Part shown: in pieces, positions 51,909-60,398 of the stretch
Layout: each line of letters opens with the position of its first letter
Numbering within the stretch: the first letter of the stretch is position 1
Assembly (NCBI RefSeq): GCF_001642695.1
Contig: NZ_LWCC02000005.1
Coordinates: forward strand, 415,983-479,982
Length of the DNA stretch: 64,000 bases
Source of the DNA: Streptomyces chilikensis
Lineage (GTDB): Bacteria > Actinomycetota > Actinomycetes > Streptomycetales > Streptomycetaceae
Direction of reading: 5' to 3'
Position numbers and translations under genes: made by a program
The notes under the pieces: generated by a model
The model's database searches: none
Told to the model about the DNA's origin: nothing
What the model saw: only the letters and a program-made list of their open reading frames with translations

Positions 51909-52100
51909 TCAGGAGGCGCGGGCCGGGCACCGGCGGGGCTTGGGCCGCGGGGTCGCAGCGGCCCACTCCCCCACCAGACGCTGATACCTGCGGCGCTGCT
52001 CGTGGTCGAGCCGCCCGCCGGACTTCATCAACAGGTCCCGGATCTCCTCGTTCACCTCGGCCGCCGAACGAAGGCGGGCGGTTTCAGGAGTGGTGGACAT
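51909..52100 (-). CDS. Small conserved protein, 63 aa
   Basis: A 63-aa hydrophilic protein (SAAEVNEEIRDLLMKSGGRLDHEQRRRYQRLVGEWAAA) likely forming two helices, with a basic Pro/Arg tail. I do not recognise a named family. The start is a clear leaderless case: TATGCT (minus strand, 52113-52108) lies seven bases before the ATG at 52100. ATG 52112 would overlap the -10 and is unlikely. It sits between the zinc-ribbon gene and an L,D-transpeptidase. Confidence 0.65.
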   Translation of the reverse strand: MSTTPETARLRSAAEVNEEIRDLLMKSGGRLDHEQRRRYQRLVGEWAAATPRPKPRRCPARAS

Positions 52101-52107
52101 GTTGTGA

Positions 52108-52113
52108 AGCATA
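52108..52113 (-). promoter_or_regulatory. Leaderless-type -10 box TATGCT
   Basis: On the minus strand TATGCT lies seven bases before the ATG at 52100. It is the best match to the TANNNT consensus in the window. Confidence 0.6.
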
Positions 52114-52178
52114 CGGCGGAAGCCGGGGGGACGATGTGAGCAATCCGACGGAAACGCGCAATGCGGACGTGGTTCTGA

Positions 52179-52892
52179 TCACGTGCCGGGCTTGCGGCCC
52201 CACACGTACACCTCGTCGCCGGTCCGGAGCAGGTTCCAGTACTTCTCGGCGTCCCCGGGCATCATGTTGACGCATCCGTGCGAGCCCGGAGGGCTCCAGA
52301 CGCTCACGCGGACGGAGTGGAACGCCTGGCCGCCGTCGAAGAACTGGCTGTAGGGCATGGGCACGTCGTAGAGGGTCGAGACGTGGTCGATGTTCCGCCA
52401 CGAGATCCTCTTGAGACCGGTGCGGGTCTCGTAGCCGTCGCTTCCGGTGCGGACGGGGACGGGCCCGTACACGAGCTTCCTCCCGTCCTGGATCCAGCTG
52501 AGCTGGCGGGTGAGGTCGACGCAGGCGATGCGGCCCTTGTCGGCGGGGCAGCGCCCGTCCTCGTCCGGGGTGGCGCCGGCGGCCCGCTGCCGGTTCATGA
52601 GGTCCATCACGCCCCGGGTGACCGGCCCGGCGAAACCGGCGCTGGGGGTGATCAGGTGCTCCTCCTGGAAGGCGCGGATCGCCTCGCAGTCGGTGCGCGA
52701 CTGCCGGCCGTCCACCGGCAGGCCGAGGAAACGCTCGGCCTCCTTCTGGTGGGGGCCCGTGCCGGCCGTGCAGGCCGCGGCGGCGGACGCGCTCCCGTCC
52801 GCGGCGGCCGGGGCGGCGCCGACGGTCAGTGCGAGCGGTGCCGCGAGCAGCGCGGCGAGCAGGGCTGCGCCCCGTCTGCGGATGTCCCCCAT
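52179..52892 (-). CDS. Secreted L,D-transpeptidase (YkuD) with peptidoglycan-binding domain
   Basis: A 237-aa exported enzyme. A signal peptide (MGDIRRRGAALLAALLAAPLALTVGAAPAAA) is followed by a short PG-binding-1-like domain (EAERFLGLPVDGRQSRTDCEAIRAFQEEH) and a YkuD domain: GRKLVYGPVPVRTGSDGYETRTG, then the catalytic SVWSPPGSHGCVNMMPGDAE with HxxxSHGC-type cysteine. It forms 3-3 crosslinks in peptidoglycan or attaches proteins. ATG at 52892 is chosen because the signal starts there. Two 17-bp direct repeats lie just upstream and may control it. Confidence 0.9.
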   Translation of the reverse strand: MGDIRRRGAALLAALLAAPLALTVGAAPAAADGSASAAAACTAGTGPHQKEAERFLGLPVDGRQSRTDCEAIRAFQEEHLITPSAGFAGPVTRGVMDLMNRQRAAGATPDEDGRCPADKGRIACVDLTRQLSWIQDGRKLVYGPVPVRTGSDGYETRTGLKRISWRNIDHVSTLYDVPMPYSQFFDGGQAFHSVRVSVWSPPGSHGCVNMMPGDAEKYWNLLRTGDEVYVWGRKPGT

Positions 52893-52908
52893 GGCCCAGG
52901 GCCTTTCT

Positions 52909-52942
52909 CGTTCTGTGACGTCCCGCGTTCTGTGACGTCCCG
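52909..52942. repeat. 17-bp tandem repeat upstream of the L,D-transpeptidase gene
   Basis: CGTTCTGTGACGTCCCG occurs twice head to tail (52909-52925, 52926-52942), and its first ten bases recur inverted at 53015-53024 (TCACAGAACG). The direct pair begins 17 bp before the start codon on the minus strand. Confidence 0.85.
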
Positions 52943-53118
52943 GTCCCGCCGACACGGGCGCGCGCCCCGGGAGGCGGTCCCGGGGCGCGGCACGTCGGCG
53001 GAGAAATGATGACATCACAGAACGGGCGCGCCGTGAACGGGGCGGGTACCGGTACGCCGCGCGGGCGGTCCCGTTCACCGCCCCGGTCGATCGGCGCGCC
53101 GGGGCCCGGCCGGCCGGA

Positions 53119-53748
53119 TCAGTGGCCCCGGGCGATCCATTCGCCCAGGTGAGGGGCCTCTTCGCCGATGGTGGTGCCGTCGCCGTGGCCGGTGAGGACC
53201 TTGGTCTCCGGCGGCAGCGTGAGCAATTTCTCGCGAATGGATTCGATGATGTCCGGGAAGCTCGACCAGGACCTGCCGGTGGCTCCCGGCCCGCCCTGGA
53301 AGAGGGTGTCGCCGGTGAACACGACTCCCAGCCCGACGGCCCACAGGCAGACGGCGCCCGGGGCGTGGCCGGGGGTGTGGACCACCTTCAGGTCGGTGCC
53401 GGCCGTCTCGATCCGCAGGCCGTCCTCGAGCCAGGCGTCGGGCAGCCGGTCGGGGTGGGTCTGCTTCCACAGGTGCAGGTCGTCCGGGTGCAGCCAGATC
53501 GTCGCCCCCGTGCGCTCGGCGAGCTCGGGCGCCGCGCCGATGTGGTCGTTGTGCGCGTGGGTGCAGATGATGCCGGTCAGCCGGCGGTCGCCGACCGCCT
53601 CGAGGATCGCCTCCGCGTCGTGCGCGGCGTCGATCACCACGGCCTCGTGGTCGTCGCCGACGATCCAGACGTTGTTGTCCACGTCCCAGGTGCCGCCGTC
53701 CAGGCTGAACTGCCCGGAGGTGACGAGGTGTTCGATCCGCGCGGTCAC
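53119..53748 (-). CDS. MBL-fold metallo-hydrolase, partner of mycothiol formaldehyde dehydrogenase
   Basis: A 209-aa metallo-beta-lactamase-fold hydrolase with THAHNDHIG (HxHxDH), [24 protein letters not shown] and a C-terminal [14 protein letters not shown], a glyoxalase-II-like metal site. GTG at 53748 overlaps the stop of the dehydrogenase gene (GTGA). In mycothiol-producing actinomycetes this neighbour is thought to hydrolyse S-formylmycothiol or a related thioester, completing formaldehyde oxidation; that step is inferred from context. Confidence 0.9.
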   Translation of the reverse strand: MTARIEHLVTSGQFSLDGGTWDVDNNVWIVGDDHEAVVIDAAHDAEAILEAVGDRRLTGIICTHAHNDHIGAAPELAERTGATIWLHPDDLHLWKQTHPDRLPDAWLEDGLRIETAGTDLKVVHTPGHAPGAVCLWAVGLGVVFTGDTLFQGGPGATGRSWSSFPDIIESIREKLLTLPPETKVLTGHGDGTTIGEEAPHLGEWIARGH

Positions 53749-54833
53749 GGGAGGACCACCACCGAACGCAGCACGTCGCCGTGGTGCATGCGCTCGAACG
53801 CCGCCTCCACGTCGGTCAGTCCGACGGTCTCGGTGACGAACTTCTCCAGCGGCAGACGGCCCTGGAGGTGCAGGTCGACCAGCATCGGGAAGTCGCGCGA
53901 GGGCAGGCAGTCGCCGTACCAGGAGGACTTCAGGGAGCCGCCGCGGCCGAAGACGTCGAGCAGCGGGAGCTCCAGCTTCATCTCCGGGGTGGGCACCCCG
54001 ACCAGGACGACGGTGCCCGCCAGGTCGCGGGCGTAGAAGGCCTGCCGGTAGGTCTCCGGACGGCCGACCGCCTCGATCACCACGTCGGCGCCGAAGCCTC
54101 CGGTGAGTTCGCGGATCGCCTCGACGGCGTCCGTCTCCTTCGAGTTGACGGTGTGGGTGGCGCCCATGGTGCGGGCGGTCTCCAGCTTCCGGTCGTCGAT
54201 GTCCACGGCGATGATCCTGGCGGCGCCCGCCAGGTTCGCCCCGGCGATCGCCGCGTCGCCGACGCCGCCGCAGCCGATCACCGCGACGCTGTCGCCACGG
54301 CCGACGCCGCCGGTGTTGATGGCGGCGCCGATGCCGGCCATCACGCCGCAGCCGAGCAGTCCGGCGACGGCGGGAGAGACGGACGGGTCCACCTTGGTGC
54401 ACTGGCCCGCGGCGACCAGGGTCTTCTCGGCGAACGCCCCGATGCCCAGGGCGGGGCTCAGCTCGGTCCCGTCGGCGAGGGTCATCCGCTGCCGCGCGTT
54501 GTGGGTGTCGAAGCAGTACCAGGGGCGGCCGCGCAGACAGGCACGGCAATGGCCGCACACCGCGCGCCAGTTGAGGACGACGAAGTCGCCGGGAGCGACG
54601 TCGGTGACGCCCTCGCCGACGGACTCCACCACGCCGGCCGCCTCGTGACCGAGCAGGAAGGGGTAGTCGTCGCTGATGCCGCCCTGCTTGTAGTGCAGGT
54701 CGGTGTGGCAGACGCCGCAGGCCTGTACCTTCACGACGGCCTCGCCCGGTCCCGGGTCGGGCACCAGGATCGTCTCGACACGCACCGGCTCGTTCCTGCC
54801 CGGGGCGACTACGCCGCGTACTTCCTGCGCCAT
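53745..54833 (-). CDS. mscR: S-(hydroxymethyl)mycothiol dehydrogenase
   Basis: A 362-aa zinc-dependent medium-chain dehydrogenase. [15 protein letters not shown], the structural zinc [30 protein letters not shown], the Rossmann [17 protein letters not shown] and [22 protein letters not shown] match MscR (AdhE-like formaldehyde dehydrogenases of actinomycetes). It oxidises the formaldehyde-mycothiol adduct. AAAGG lies seven bases before ATG 54833; the open frame continues upstream without homology. It forms a two-gene unit with the MBL hydrolase. Confidence 0.92.
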   Translation of the reverse strand: MAQEVRGVVAPGRNEPVRVETILVPDPGPGEAVVKVQACGVCHTDLHYKQGGISDDYPFLLGHEAAGVVESVGEGVTDVAPGDFVVLNWRAVCGHCRACLRGRPWYCFDTHNARQRMTLADGTELSPALGIGAFAEKTLVAAGQCTKVDPSVSPAVAGLLGCGVMAGIGAAINTGGVGRGDSVAVIGCGGVGDAAIAGANLAGAARIIAVDIDDRKLETARTMGATHTVNSKETDAVEAIRELTGGFGADVVIEAVGRPETYRQAFYARDLAGTVVLVGVPTPEMKLELPLLDVFGRGGSLKSSWYGDCLPSRDFPMLVDLHLQGRLPLEKFVTETVGLTDVEAAFERMHHGDVLRSVVVLP

Positions 54834-54975
54834 GGAGTGACCTTTCGTCGGGGACGTGGACCGGGTTCCGGCCTCCCCACGGTACGTCACGGGAATGAGG
54901 ACGCGCCGCAGATGGTGGCGACGTCGCGCAGGTCAGCGGCGTGGGCCCGCCCCGGGCGGGGCGGGCCCGGTCCCG

Positions 54976-56436
54976 TCAGAAGGGGTAGTGGGCGTGCTCG
55001 GTGGCGACCGTCACCCAGCGGGTGGCGGAGAACGCCTCGATGCCCCAGCGTCCGCCGAAGCGGCCGTAGCCGGAGTCCTTGACGCCGCCGAACGGGGCCT
55101 GCGGCTCGTCGCCCACCGACTGGTCGTTGACGTGGACGATGCCGGTGCGTATCCGCCGGGCCAGCTTGAGGCCGTGGGTGGCGTTCTCGGTGATGATGCC
55201 GCAGGTGAGCCCGTTGTCCGTGTCGTTGGCGAGCGCGACGGCCTCGTCGTCGGTCGCGAAGCCCCGCACCACGCAGACCGGGCCGAAGGCTTCCGCGTGG
55301 TGGAGGTCGGCGTCCTCGGGCACACCGGTGAGCACGGTGGCGGGGTGGACGGCGCCCTCCGGCTCGCCCCCGCCGGTGAGGACGGTGGCGCCCTTGTCGA
55401 CGGCGTCCCGGACCAGGGCGGCGACGCGGCGGGCGGCGTCGGCGGTGACCAGGGGGCCGATCACCGTCTCGGGGCGCGTCGGGTCGCCGGAGGGCAGCGC
55501 GGCGACCTTGGCGGCGAACCGCCGGCAGAACTCGTCGACGAGCGACTCGTGGACCAGGACGCGGTCGCCCGACATGCAGATCTGGCCGGCGTTCATGAAG
55601 ACGCCGAAGGTGGCCGCGTCCACGGCATAGTCGAGGTCGGCGTCCTCCAGCACGATGACGGAGTTCTTGCCGCCGAGCTCCAGGACGGCCGGCTTGAGGT
55701 GCCGGGCGGCGTGGGTGCCGATGATCCGGCCGACTCCGGTCGAGCCGGTGAAGTTCACGGCCCGCACCCGCGGGTCGGCGATCAGCGTCTCGGCGATCTC
55801 GGCCGCGTCCTCGCGCGCGTTGGTGACGACGTTGACGACGCCGTCCGGCAGGCCGGCCTCGCGCAGCACGTCGGCGACGAACAGGGCACAGGCGACCGGG
55901 GCGTCCTCACTCGCCTTGACCACCACGGTGTTGCCCGCGGCGAGCGGCGCGGCGACGGCCCGGACGCCCAGGATCACGGGGGCGTTCCACGGGGCGAAGG
56001 CGGCCACCACGCCCAGCGGCTCGCGGACCGCCATGCCGAGCACTCCCTCCTGCTGGGAGGTGAGCACCTCGCCGCGCGGCGCGGTGACCGCGGCCGCCGC
56101 CTCGCGCAGGATGCCGGCGGCGAGCCCGGCGTTGAACATCGCCCAGGGACGGGTTCCGCCGGCCTCGTCCGCCATCATCCCGGCGACCTGCTCCGCCTTG
56201 CCGTCCATGACGTCGGCGGCCCTGAGCAGGATGGCGCGGCGGGCGAAGGGGGACAGCGCCGCCCATCCGCCGAAGGCGGCCTCCGCCGCGTCCACCGCGC
56301 GCCGCACGTCCTCGGGCCCGGCGGCGGCGACCCTCGCGTACACCTCACCGGTGAACGGATTGACGTCCTCCTCCGTCCGTCCGGAGGCGGCGGGCACGTC
56401 CTTGCCGCCGATGAGCAGGTCACGGGTGAGGGTCAT
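54976..56436 (-). CDS. Aldehyde dehydrogenase, aromatic-type
   Basis: A 486-aa NAD(P)-dependent aldehyde dehydrogenase. Cofactor region FAPWNAPVILGVRAVAAPLAAGNTVVVKASEDAP, FTGSTGVGRIIG, catalytic Glu in VLELGGKNSVIVLEDAD, nucleophile Cys in FMNAGQICMSGDR, and EAFGPVCVV. The GQICMS and ELGGKNS forms resemble vanillin/benzaldehyde dehydrogenases. The substrate is not shown by sequence; being next to the mycothiol dehydrogenase but with its own promoter region, it may serve another aldehyde. ATG 56436 has GGGAA nearby. A perfect palindrome lies 42 bp upstream. Confidence 0.92.
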   Translation of the reverse strand: MTLTRDLLIGGKDVPAASGRTEEDVNPFTGEVYARVAAAGPEDVRRAVDAAEAAFGGWAALSPFARRAILLRAADVMDGKAEQVAGMMADEAGGTRPWAMFNAGLAAGILREAAAAVTAPRGEVLTSQQEGVLGMAVREPLGVVAAFAPWNAPVILGVRAVAAPLAAGNTVVVKASEDAPVACALFVADVLREAGLPDGVVNVVTNAREDAAEIAETLIADPRVRAVNFTGSTGVGRIIGTHAARHLKPAVLELGGKNSVIVLEDADLDYAVDAATFGVFMNAGQICMSGDRVLVHESLVDEFCRRFAAKVAALPSGDPTRPETVIGPLVTADAARRVAALVRDAVDKGATVLTGGGEPEGAVHPATVLTGVPEDADLHHAEAFGPVCVVRGFATDDEAVALANDTDNGLTCGIITENATHGLKLARRIRTGIVHVNDQSVGDEPQAPFGGVKDSGYGRFGGRWGIEAFSATRWVTVATEHAHYPF

Positions 56437-56477
56437 GGTGCGATTCCCGTCGGTCTGGATGTACACGGATCCGCTGG

Positions 56478-56495
56478 GTGAACACGCGTTCACCT
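56478..56495. promoter_or_regulatory. Operator-like palindrome upstream of the aldehyde dehydrogenase
   Basis: GGTGAAC-ACGC-GTTCACC is a perfect 7-bp inverted repeat, 42 bp before the start codon on the minus strand, a place suited to a repressor of the TetR or MarR type. Confidence 0.6.
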
Positions 56496-56984
56496 GCCCG
56501 GGCATGCTCCGTTCCGCGTCGAGGCAAAGTCAAGGCGCCGCCGGGCGGGGCCCGCGGGCGGTCGCTCACCACCACGGCGGCGGACGACCGGTCACGCACG
56601 CGCCGTGACCGTCCGTCACCGCGGGACTCCCGTGCGGGAAATCTGCACACCCGCTTCCCCAACCGGGCACCGCCGGCACCCTCCGCGCCCCGCGGGCGCC
56701 CCGCCGCGGTCCCGAATGCCCCGTTCCGGCCGGCGCGCCGGAGAAGGGCCTGCGACCACCGCGTGCCGCTTGTGTGGGAGAGATCCCCGCCCGGTGACGG
56801 GCCGTTCACGCTTCCTGCCGACCTCGCGGCAAAAGCCCAGCTCGCAGCGGTTCTTGAGTGGAAGGCGGCAACTCGCCCGTGCTTTGATCCCACCGCGCCG
56901 CAGGGCTCGGCGCGGCCCCCTCCGGAGCCCGGTGGCCCGCGGCGCGATTCCCCATCAGTAGGTCCTTACGAAGGGAAGTTCCCC
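56496..56984. other. Intergenic region before the peptide gene
   Basis: About 490 bp between the dehydrogenase operator and the precursor-peptide start. It must hold the promoter of the export cluster; TTGAGT (near 56853) is a possible -35 but no convincing -10 follows at the right distance. No gene is supported: the open plus frame is Arg/Pro-rich. Confidence 0.45.
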
Positions 56985-57200
56985 ATGAACTTCGTCCCCC
57001 AGGTCGAGACCGCCGAGATCTCCGACGCCGAGCTGGACAACGTCTCCGGCGGTCTGCTCGGTGAGACCCTCGGTGCCGTGACCGGCGTCGTCGACGGCGT
57101 CGTCCCGGTCTCCGGCGTCCTCAACACCGCGATCTCCACGGTCGAGGGCACCACCGGCCTGAACACCGCTCCGGTCACCGGCCTGGTCAACGGCCTCTGA
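56985..57200 (+). CDS. Double-glycine-leader precursor peptide, cysteine-free
   Basis: A 71-aa peptide. The leader (about residues 1-23) reads ETAEISDAELDNVSGG at its end, the acidic ELDxVxGG form of class II leaders cut by C39 peptidases. The core of about 48 residues (starting LLGETLGAV) is rich in Val, Gly, Thr and Leu, with no Cys, Lys, Arg, His, Tyr, Phe or Trp, and a VTGVVDGV/VTGLVNGL repeat. No Cys rules out lanthionine or disulfide formation. GAAGGGAAG lies six bases before the ATG. The genes downstream encode the matching export machinery. Relatives are sometimes labelled type A2 lantipeptides in Streptomyces genomes, but lanthionine cannot form here. Confidence 0.85.
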   Translation: MNFVPQVETAEISDAELDNVSGGLLGETLGAVTGVVDGVVPVSGVLNTAISTVEGTTGLNTAPVTGLVNGL

Positions 57201-57252
57201 TCGCACGCGGCTCCTGACCGGCCCCTTTCCGGTCGGACACCGTGCCGCCGAG

Positions 57253-57279
57253 TCCCGGAGCCGTCACGCGGCTCCGGGA
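57253..57279 (+). terminator. Attenuator-like hairpin between peptide and export genes
   Basis: TCCCGGAGCCG pairs perfectly (11 bp) with CGGCTCCGGGA around a TCACG loop, 53 bp after the peptide stop. It would let most transcripts end after the peptide gene and a few continue into the transporter genes, a common stoichiometry device. Confidence 0.65.
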
Positions 57280-57345
57280 TTCCCGGCGTTCCGCACCGGT
57301 TCCCGCCTCGGCGGCCGGTATGTCCGTACAGCCGAAAGAAGTTCC

Positions 57346-58152
57346 GTGCAGTTCCGTCAGCAGGCCCTCGACAAGCTGCGGTCACCGGAGGATCTCGAGC
57401 TGCCCGCCCGGCTCGCGCGGCCCCAGGGCCGGCTGGTGCTCTCGGTGACCCTGGCCGTGATGGCCGCCGCCTCCGTGTGGGCGGTGACCGGTTCGGTCGT
57501 CACCACCGTGAGCGCGCCGGCCGTGCTCAGCCACGGGCAGGGCGGTTACGTCCTGCAGAGCCCCGTCACCGGGCAGGTGACCGAGGTGCTGGCCGAGGAG
57601 GGGGACCGGCTCGCCGCCCGGGCGCCGGTCCTGAGGGTGCGCGCCGTCGAGGGCGACGTCCTGGTCCGGACCGTCGAGGCCGGACGCGTCACCGCCCTCG
57701 CCGTGAACGTCGGGGCCGTCCTGCGGACCGGCGCGGACGTGGCGGCGGTCGAGAAGGCGGCGGACGCCGACGCGCCCCTGTACGCCACCGTGTACGTCCC
57801 GGCCGGCGAGGCGGCCGAGGTCCGTGAGGGCGACCGGGTGGACCTCACCGTGCAGACCGCGCCGGCCTCCCGGTACGGGGTGCTGCGCGGCGAGGTGAGG
57901 TCGGTGGAACGGCGCCCGCAGTCGGCGCGCCGCATCGACTCCTTCCTGGGCGACTCCCAGCTGGCCGGACGTCTCACCGAGGACGGCGCGCCCGTGGCCG
58001 TCACCGTGGCGCTGGTCCGCTCGTCCTCGACGAGGAGCGGCTACGCCTGGTCCACCGAGGACGGTCCGCCCTTCCGTCTGGACTCCATGACACAGGCCAC
58101 CGCCTCCGTCCGCGTGGCCGACCAGCACCCCGTCGATTGGCTCCTGCCGTGA
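57346..58152 (+). CDS. NHLM-type membrane-fusion (HlyD-like) secretion protein
   Basis: A 268-aa HlyD-like protein. One membrane helix at about residues 30-52 (LVLSVTLAVMAAASVWAVTGSVV) is preceded by a short cytoplasmic part, then a biotinyl-lipoyl-like segment (YVLQSPVTGQVTEVLAEEGDRLAARAPVLRV) and a beta-domain (YATVYVPAGEAAEVREGDRVDLTVQ). It has no long alpha hairpin, as expected for Gram-positive NHLM secretion proteins. GTG at 57346 follows AAAGAAG. Its stop overlaps the C39 transporter start (GTGA). It probably links the two transporters. Confidence 0.85.
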   Translation: MQFRQQALDKLRSPEDLELPARLARPQGRLVLSVTLAVMAAASVWAVTGSVVTTVSAPAVLSHGQGGYVLQSPVTGQVTEVLAEEGDRLAARAPVLRVRAVEGDVLVRTVEAGRVTALAVNVGAVLRTGADVAAVEKAADADAPLYATVYVPAGEAAEVREGDRVDLTVQTAPASRYGVLRGEVRSVERRPQSARRIDSFLGDSQLAGRLTEDGAPVAVTVALVRSSSTRSGYAWSTEDGPPFRLDSMTQATASVRVADQHPVDWLLP

Positions 58153-60398
58153 CCACCCAGCCCGCGACCGCCCGGAAGGACCTGCCGCCGCCCGTCCGCG
58201 GCCGGCGCCGGGCCGCCCCGGAGAGGAGGCCTCCGGCCCGCCGGAGGCGCCTGCGTACCGTGCGCACCCCGACCGTGCTGCAGATGGAGGCCGTGGAGTG
58301 CGGCGCGGCCGCGCTCGCCATGGTGCTCGGACACCACGGCCGCCATGTGCCCCTGGAGGAACTGCGGATCGCCTGCGGCGTCTCCCGCGACGGCTCGCGG
58401 GCCGGCAACCTGCTGAAGGCGGCCCGGAGGTACGGCCTGACCGCCAAGGGCATGCAGATGGACACCGCGGCCCTCGCCGAGGTCAAGGCCCCGGCCGTCC
58501 TGTTCTGGGAGTTCAACCACTACGTCGTCCTCGACGGCATGGGGCGGCGCCTCGGCCGGCGCGGCGCGTACGTCAACGACCCCGCCAAGGGCCGCCGGTT
58601 CGTGCCGGCGGAGGATTTCGACACCAGCTTCACCGGTGTGGTGCTGGTGATGGAACCGGGACCGGACTTCCGGCGCGGCGGACGCCGCCCGGGCGCGCTC
58701 GGCGCGCTCCCCGCCAGGCTGCGCGGCACCGCGGGCGCCCTGCCCGCCGCCGTGCTGGCCAGCCTGCTGCTGGTGCTGGTCGGCGCGGCGGTGCCGGCGC
58801 TCAGCCGTACCTACATCGACACCTTCCTCATCGGCGGCCGGACCTCGTTGCTGGACGTGCTGTTCACCTCGATGGGCGCCTGCGTGCTCCTCACCGCGGT
58901 GCTGACCTGGCTCCAGCAGGGCAATCTGCTGCGCGGGCGGATCATCTCGTCCACCCTCTCCAGCGCCCGGTTCCTGCGCCACCTGCTGCGGCTGCCGGTC
59001 ACCTTCTTCTCCCAGCGCGGCCCGGCCGACCTGGTGCAGCGGCTGGAGTCCAACGACTCGGTGGCCGAGACCCTCTCCCGGGACCTGGCCTCCGCCGGTG
59101 TCGACGCGGTCGTGGTCGTGGTGTACGCGGTGCTGCTGTACACGTACGACCCGCAGCTCACCGCCGTCGGGATCGGCGTGGCGCTGCTCAACGTGGTGGC
59201 CATGCGGGTGGTGGTGCGGCTGCGCGCCACCCGGACCGCCAAACTGCGCGCCGACTCCGCGCGGCTCACCAACACCGCCTACACCGGTCTCCAGCTGATC
59301 GAGACGATGAAGGCGACCGGCGGAGAGGACGGCTACTTCCGCACGTGGGCCGGACAGCACGCCGTCACCCTGGAGGAGCAGCAGCGCCTGGGCGTGCCCA
59401 CCGCCTGGCTGGGCGTGGTGGCGCCGGTCCTCGCCACCCTCAACAGTGCGCTGATCCTGTGGATCGGCGGCCTGCGCGCGGTGGAGGGCCACATCACGGT
59501 GGGTCTGCTGGTCGCCTTCCAGGCGCTGGTGACCCGTTTCACCGCGCCGCTGACCCGCCTCAACGGCGTGGCCGGGCGGATCCAGGACTTCGCGGCCGAC
59601 GTGGCCCGGCTGAAGGACGTGGAGAACTTCGCGCCCGACCCGCTGCACGCGCGCGGCGGCGAGGACTCCACCCGCCGGCTGCGCGGGCACGTCGAGCTGT
59701 GCGACATCACCTTCGGCTACAGCCCGCTGGACGAGCCGCTGCTCAGCGGCTTCGACCTGACGGTGGGCCCGGGGCAGCAGGTGGCGCTGGTCGGCGGTTC
59801 CGGCAGCGGCAAGTCGACGGTGGCGCGGCTGCTCGCCGGCCTCTACACGCCCTGGGAGGGGACGATCCGGATCGACGGGCGGCGACTGGAGGACATTCCG
59901 CGCGGGGTGCTGGCCGCCTCGGTCTCCTTCGTCGACCAGGACGTCTTCCTCTTCGAGGGCACGGTCCGCGACAACGTCGCCCTGTGGGACCCGTCCGTCC
60001 CGGACGAGGCGGTGGTGGACGCGCTGAAGGACGCGGCCCTCTACGACGTGGTGATGCGCCGCCCCGGCGGCATCCACAGCCCGGTGGAGCAGGACGGCCG
60101 CAACTTCTCCGGCGGGCAGCGGCAGCGGCTGGAGATCGCCCGCGCCCTGGTCCGCCGTCCCAGCGTCCTGGTCCTCGACGAGGTCACCAGCGCGCTGGAC
60201 GCCGAGACCGAGCTGGTGGTGATGGACAACCTGCGCCGCCGGGGCTGCGCCTGCGTGGTCATCGCCCACCGGCTGAGCACGGTCCGGGACAGCGACGAGA
60301 TCGTCGTGCTCCGGCACGGCGTGATCGCGGAACGCGGCACGCACCACCGGCTGCTGGCCGCGGGCGGGGCCTACGCACAACTGGTCAGGGAGCGGTAG
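58149..60398 (+). CDS. C39-peptidase ABC transporter (NHLM/NHLP type)
   Basis: A 749-aa peptidase-permease-ATPase. The C39 domain (about 35-170) has Cys51 (QMEAVECGAAALAMVLGHHG), His124 (WEFNHYVVLDG) and Asp144 (YVNDPAKGRRFV). Six membrane helices lie at about 190-470, and the ATPase has Walker A GGSGSGKST (Lys555), signature [16 protein letters not shown] and Walker B VLVLDEVTSALD (Glu678), then the IAHRLST switch. It would cut the leader after GG and move the core out. The GTG start overlaps the previous gene; its stop TAG is followed at once by the next ATG. It is complete and intact. Confidence 0.94.
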   Translation: MTTQPATARKDLPPPVRGRRRAAPERRPPARRRRLRTVRTPTVLQMEAVECGAAALAMVLGHHGRHVPLEELRIACGVSRDGSRAGNLLKAARRYGLTAKGMQMDTAALAEVKAPAVLFWEFNHYVVLDGMGRRLGRRGAYVNDPAKGRRFVPAEDFDTSFTGVVLVMEPGPDFRRGGRRPGALGALPARLRGTAGALPAAVLASLLLVLVGAAVPALSRTYIDTFLIGGRTSLLDVLFTSMGACVLLTAVLTWLQQGNLLRGRIISSTLSSARFLRHLLRLPVTFFSQRGPADLVQRLESNDSVAETLSRDLASAGVDAVVVVVYAVLLYTYDPQLTAVGIGVALLNVVAMRVVVRLRATRTAKLRADSARLTNTAYTGLQLIETMKATGGEDGYFRTWAGQHAVTLEEQQRLGVPTAWLGVVAPVLATLNSALILWIGGLRAVEGHITVGLLVAFQALVTRFTAPLTRLNGVAGRIQDFAADVARLKDVENFAPDPLHARGGEDSTRRLRGHVELCDITFGYSPLDEPLLSGFDLTVGPGQQVALVGGSGSGKSTVARLLAGLYTPWEGTIRIDGRRLEDIPRGVLAASVSFVDQDVFLFEGTVRDNVALWDPSVPDEAVVDALKDAALYDVVMRRPGGIHSPVEQDGRNFSGGQRQRLEIARALVRRPSVLVLDEVTSALDAETELVVMDNLRRRGCACVVIAHRLSTVRDSDEIVVLRHGVIAERGTHHRLLAAGGAYAQLVRER

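Noticed and set aside
56985-57200. Lantipeptide interpretation of the small peptide
   Set aside because: The core contains no cysteine and no lanthionine synthetase lies in the window, so lanthionine rings cannot form, despite the class II leader.
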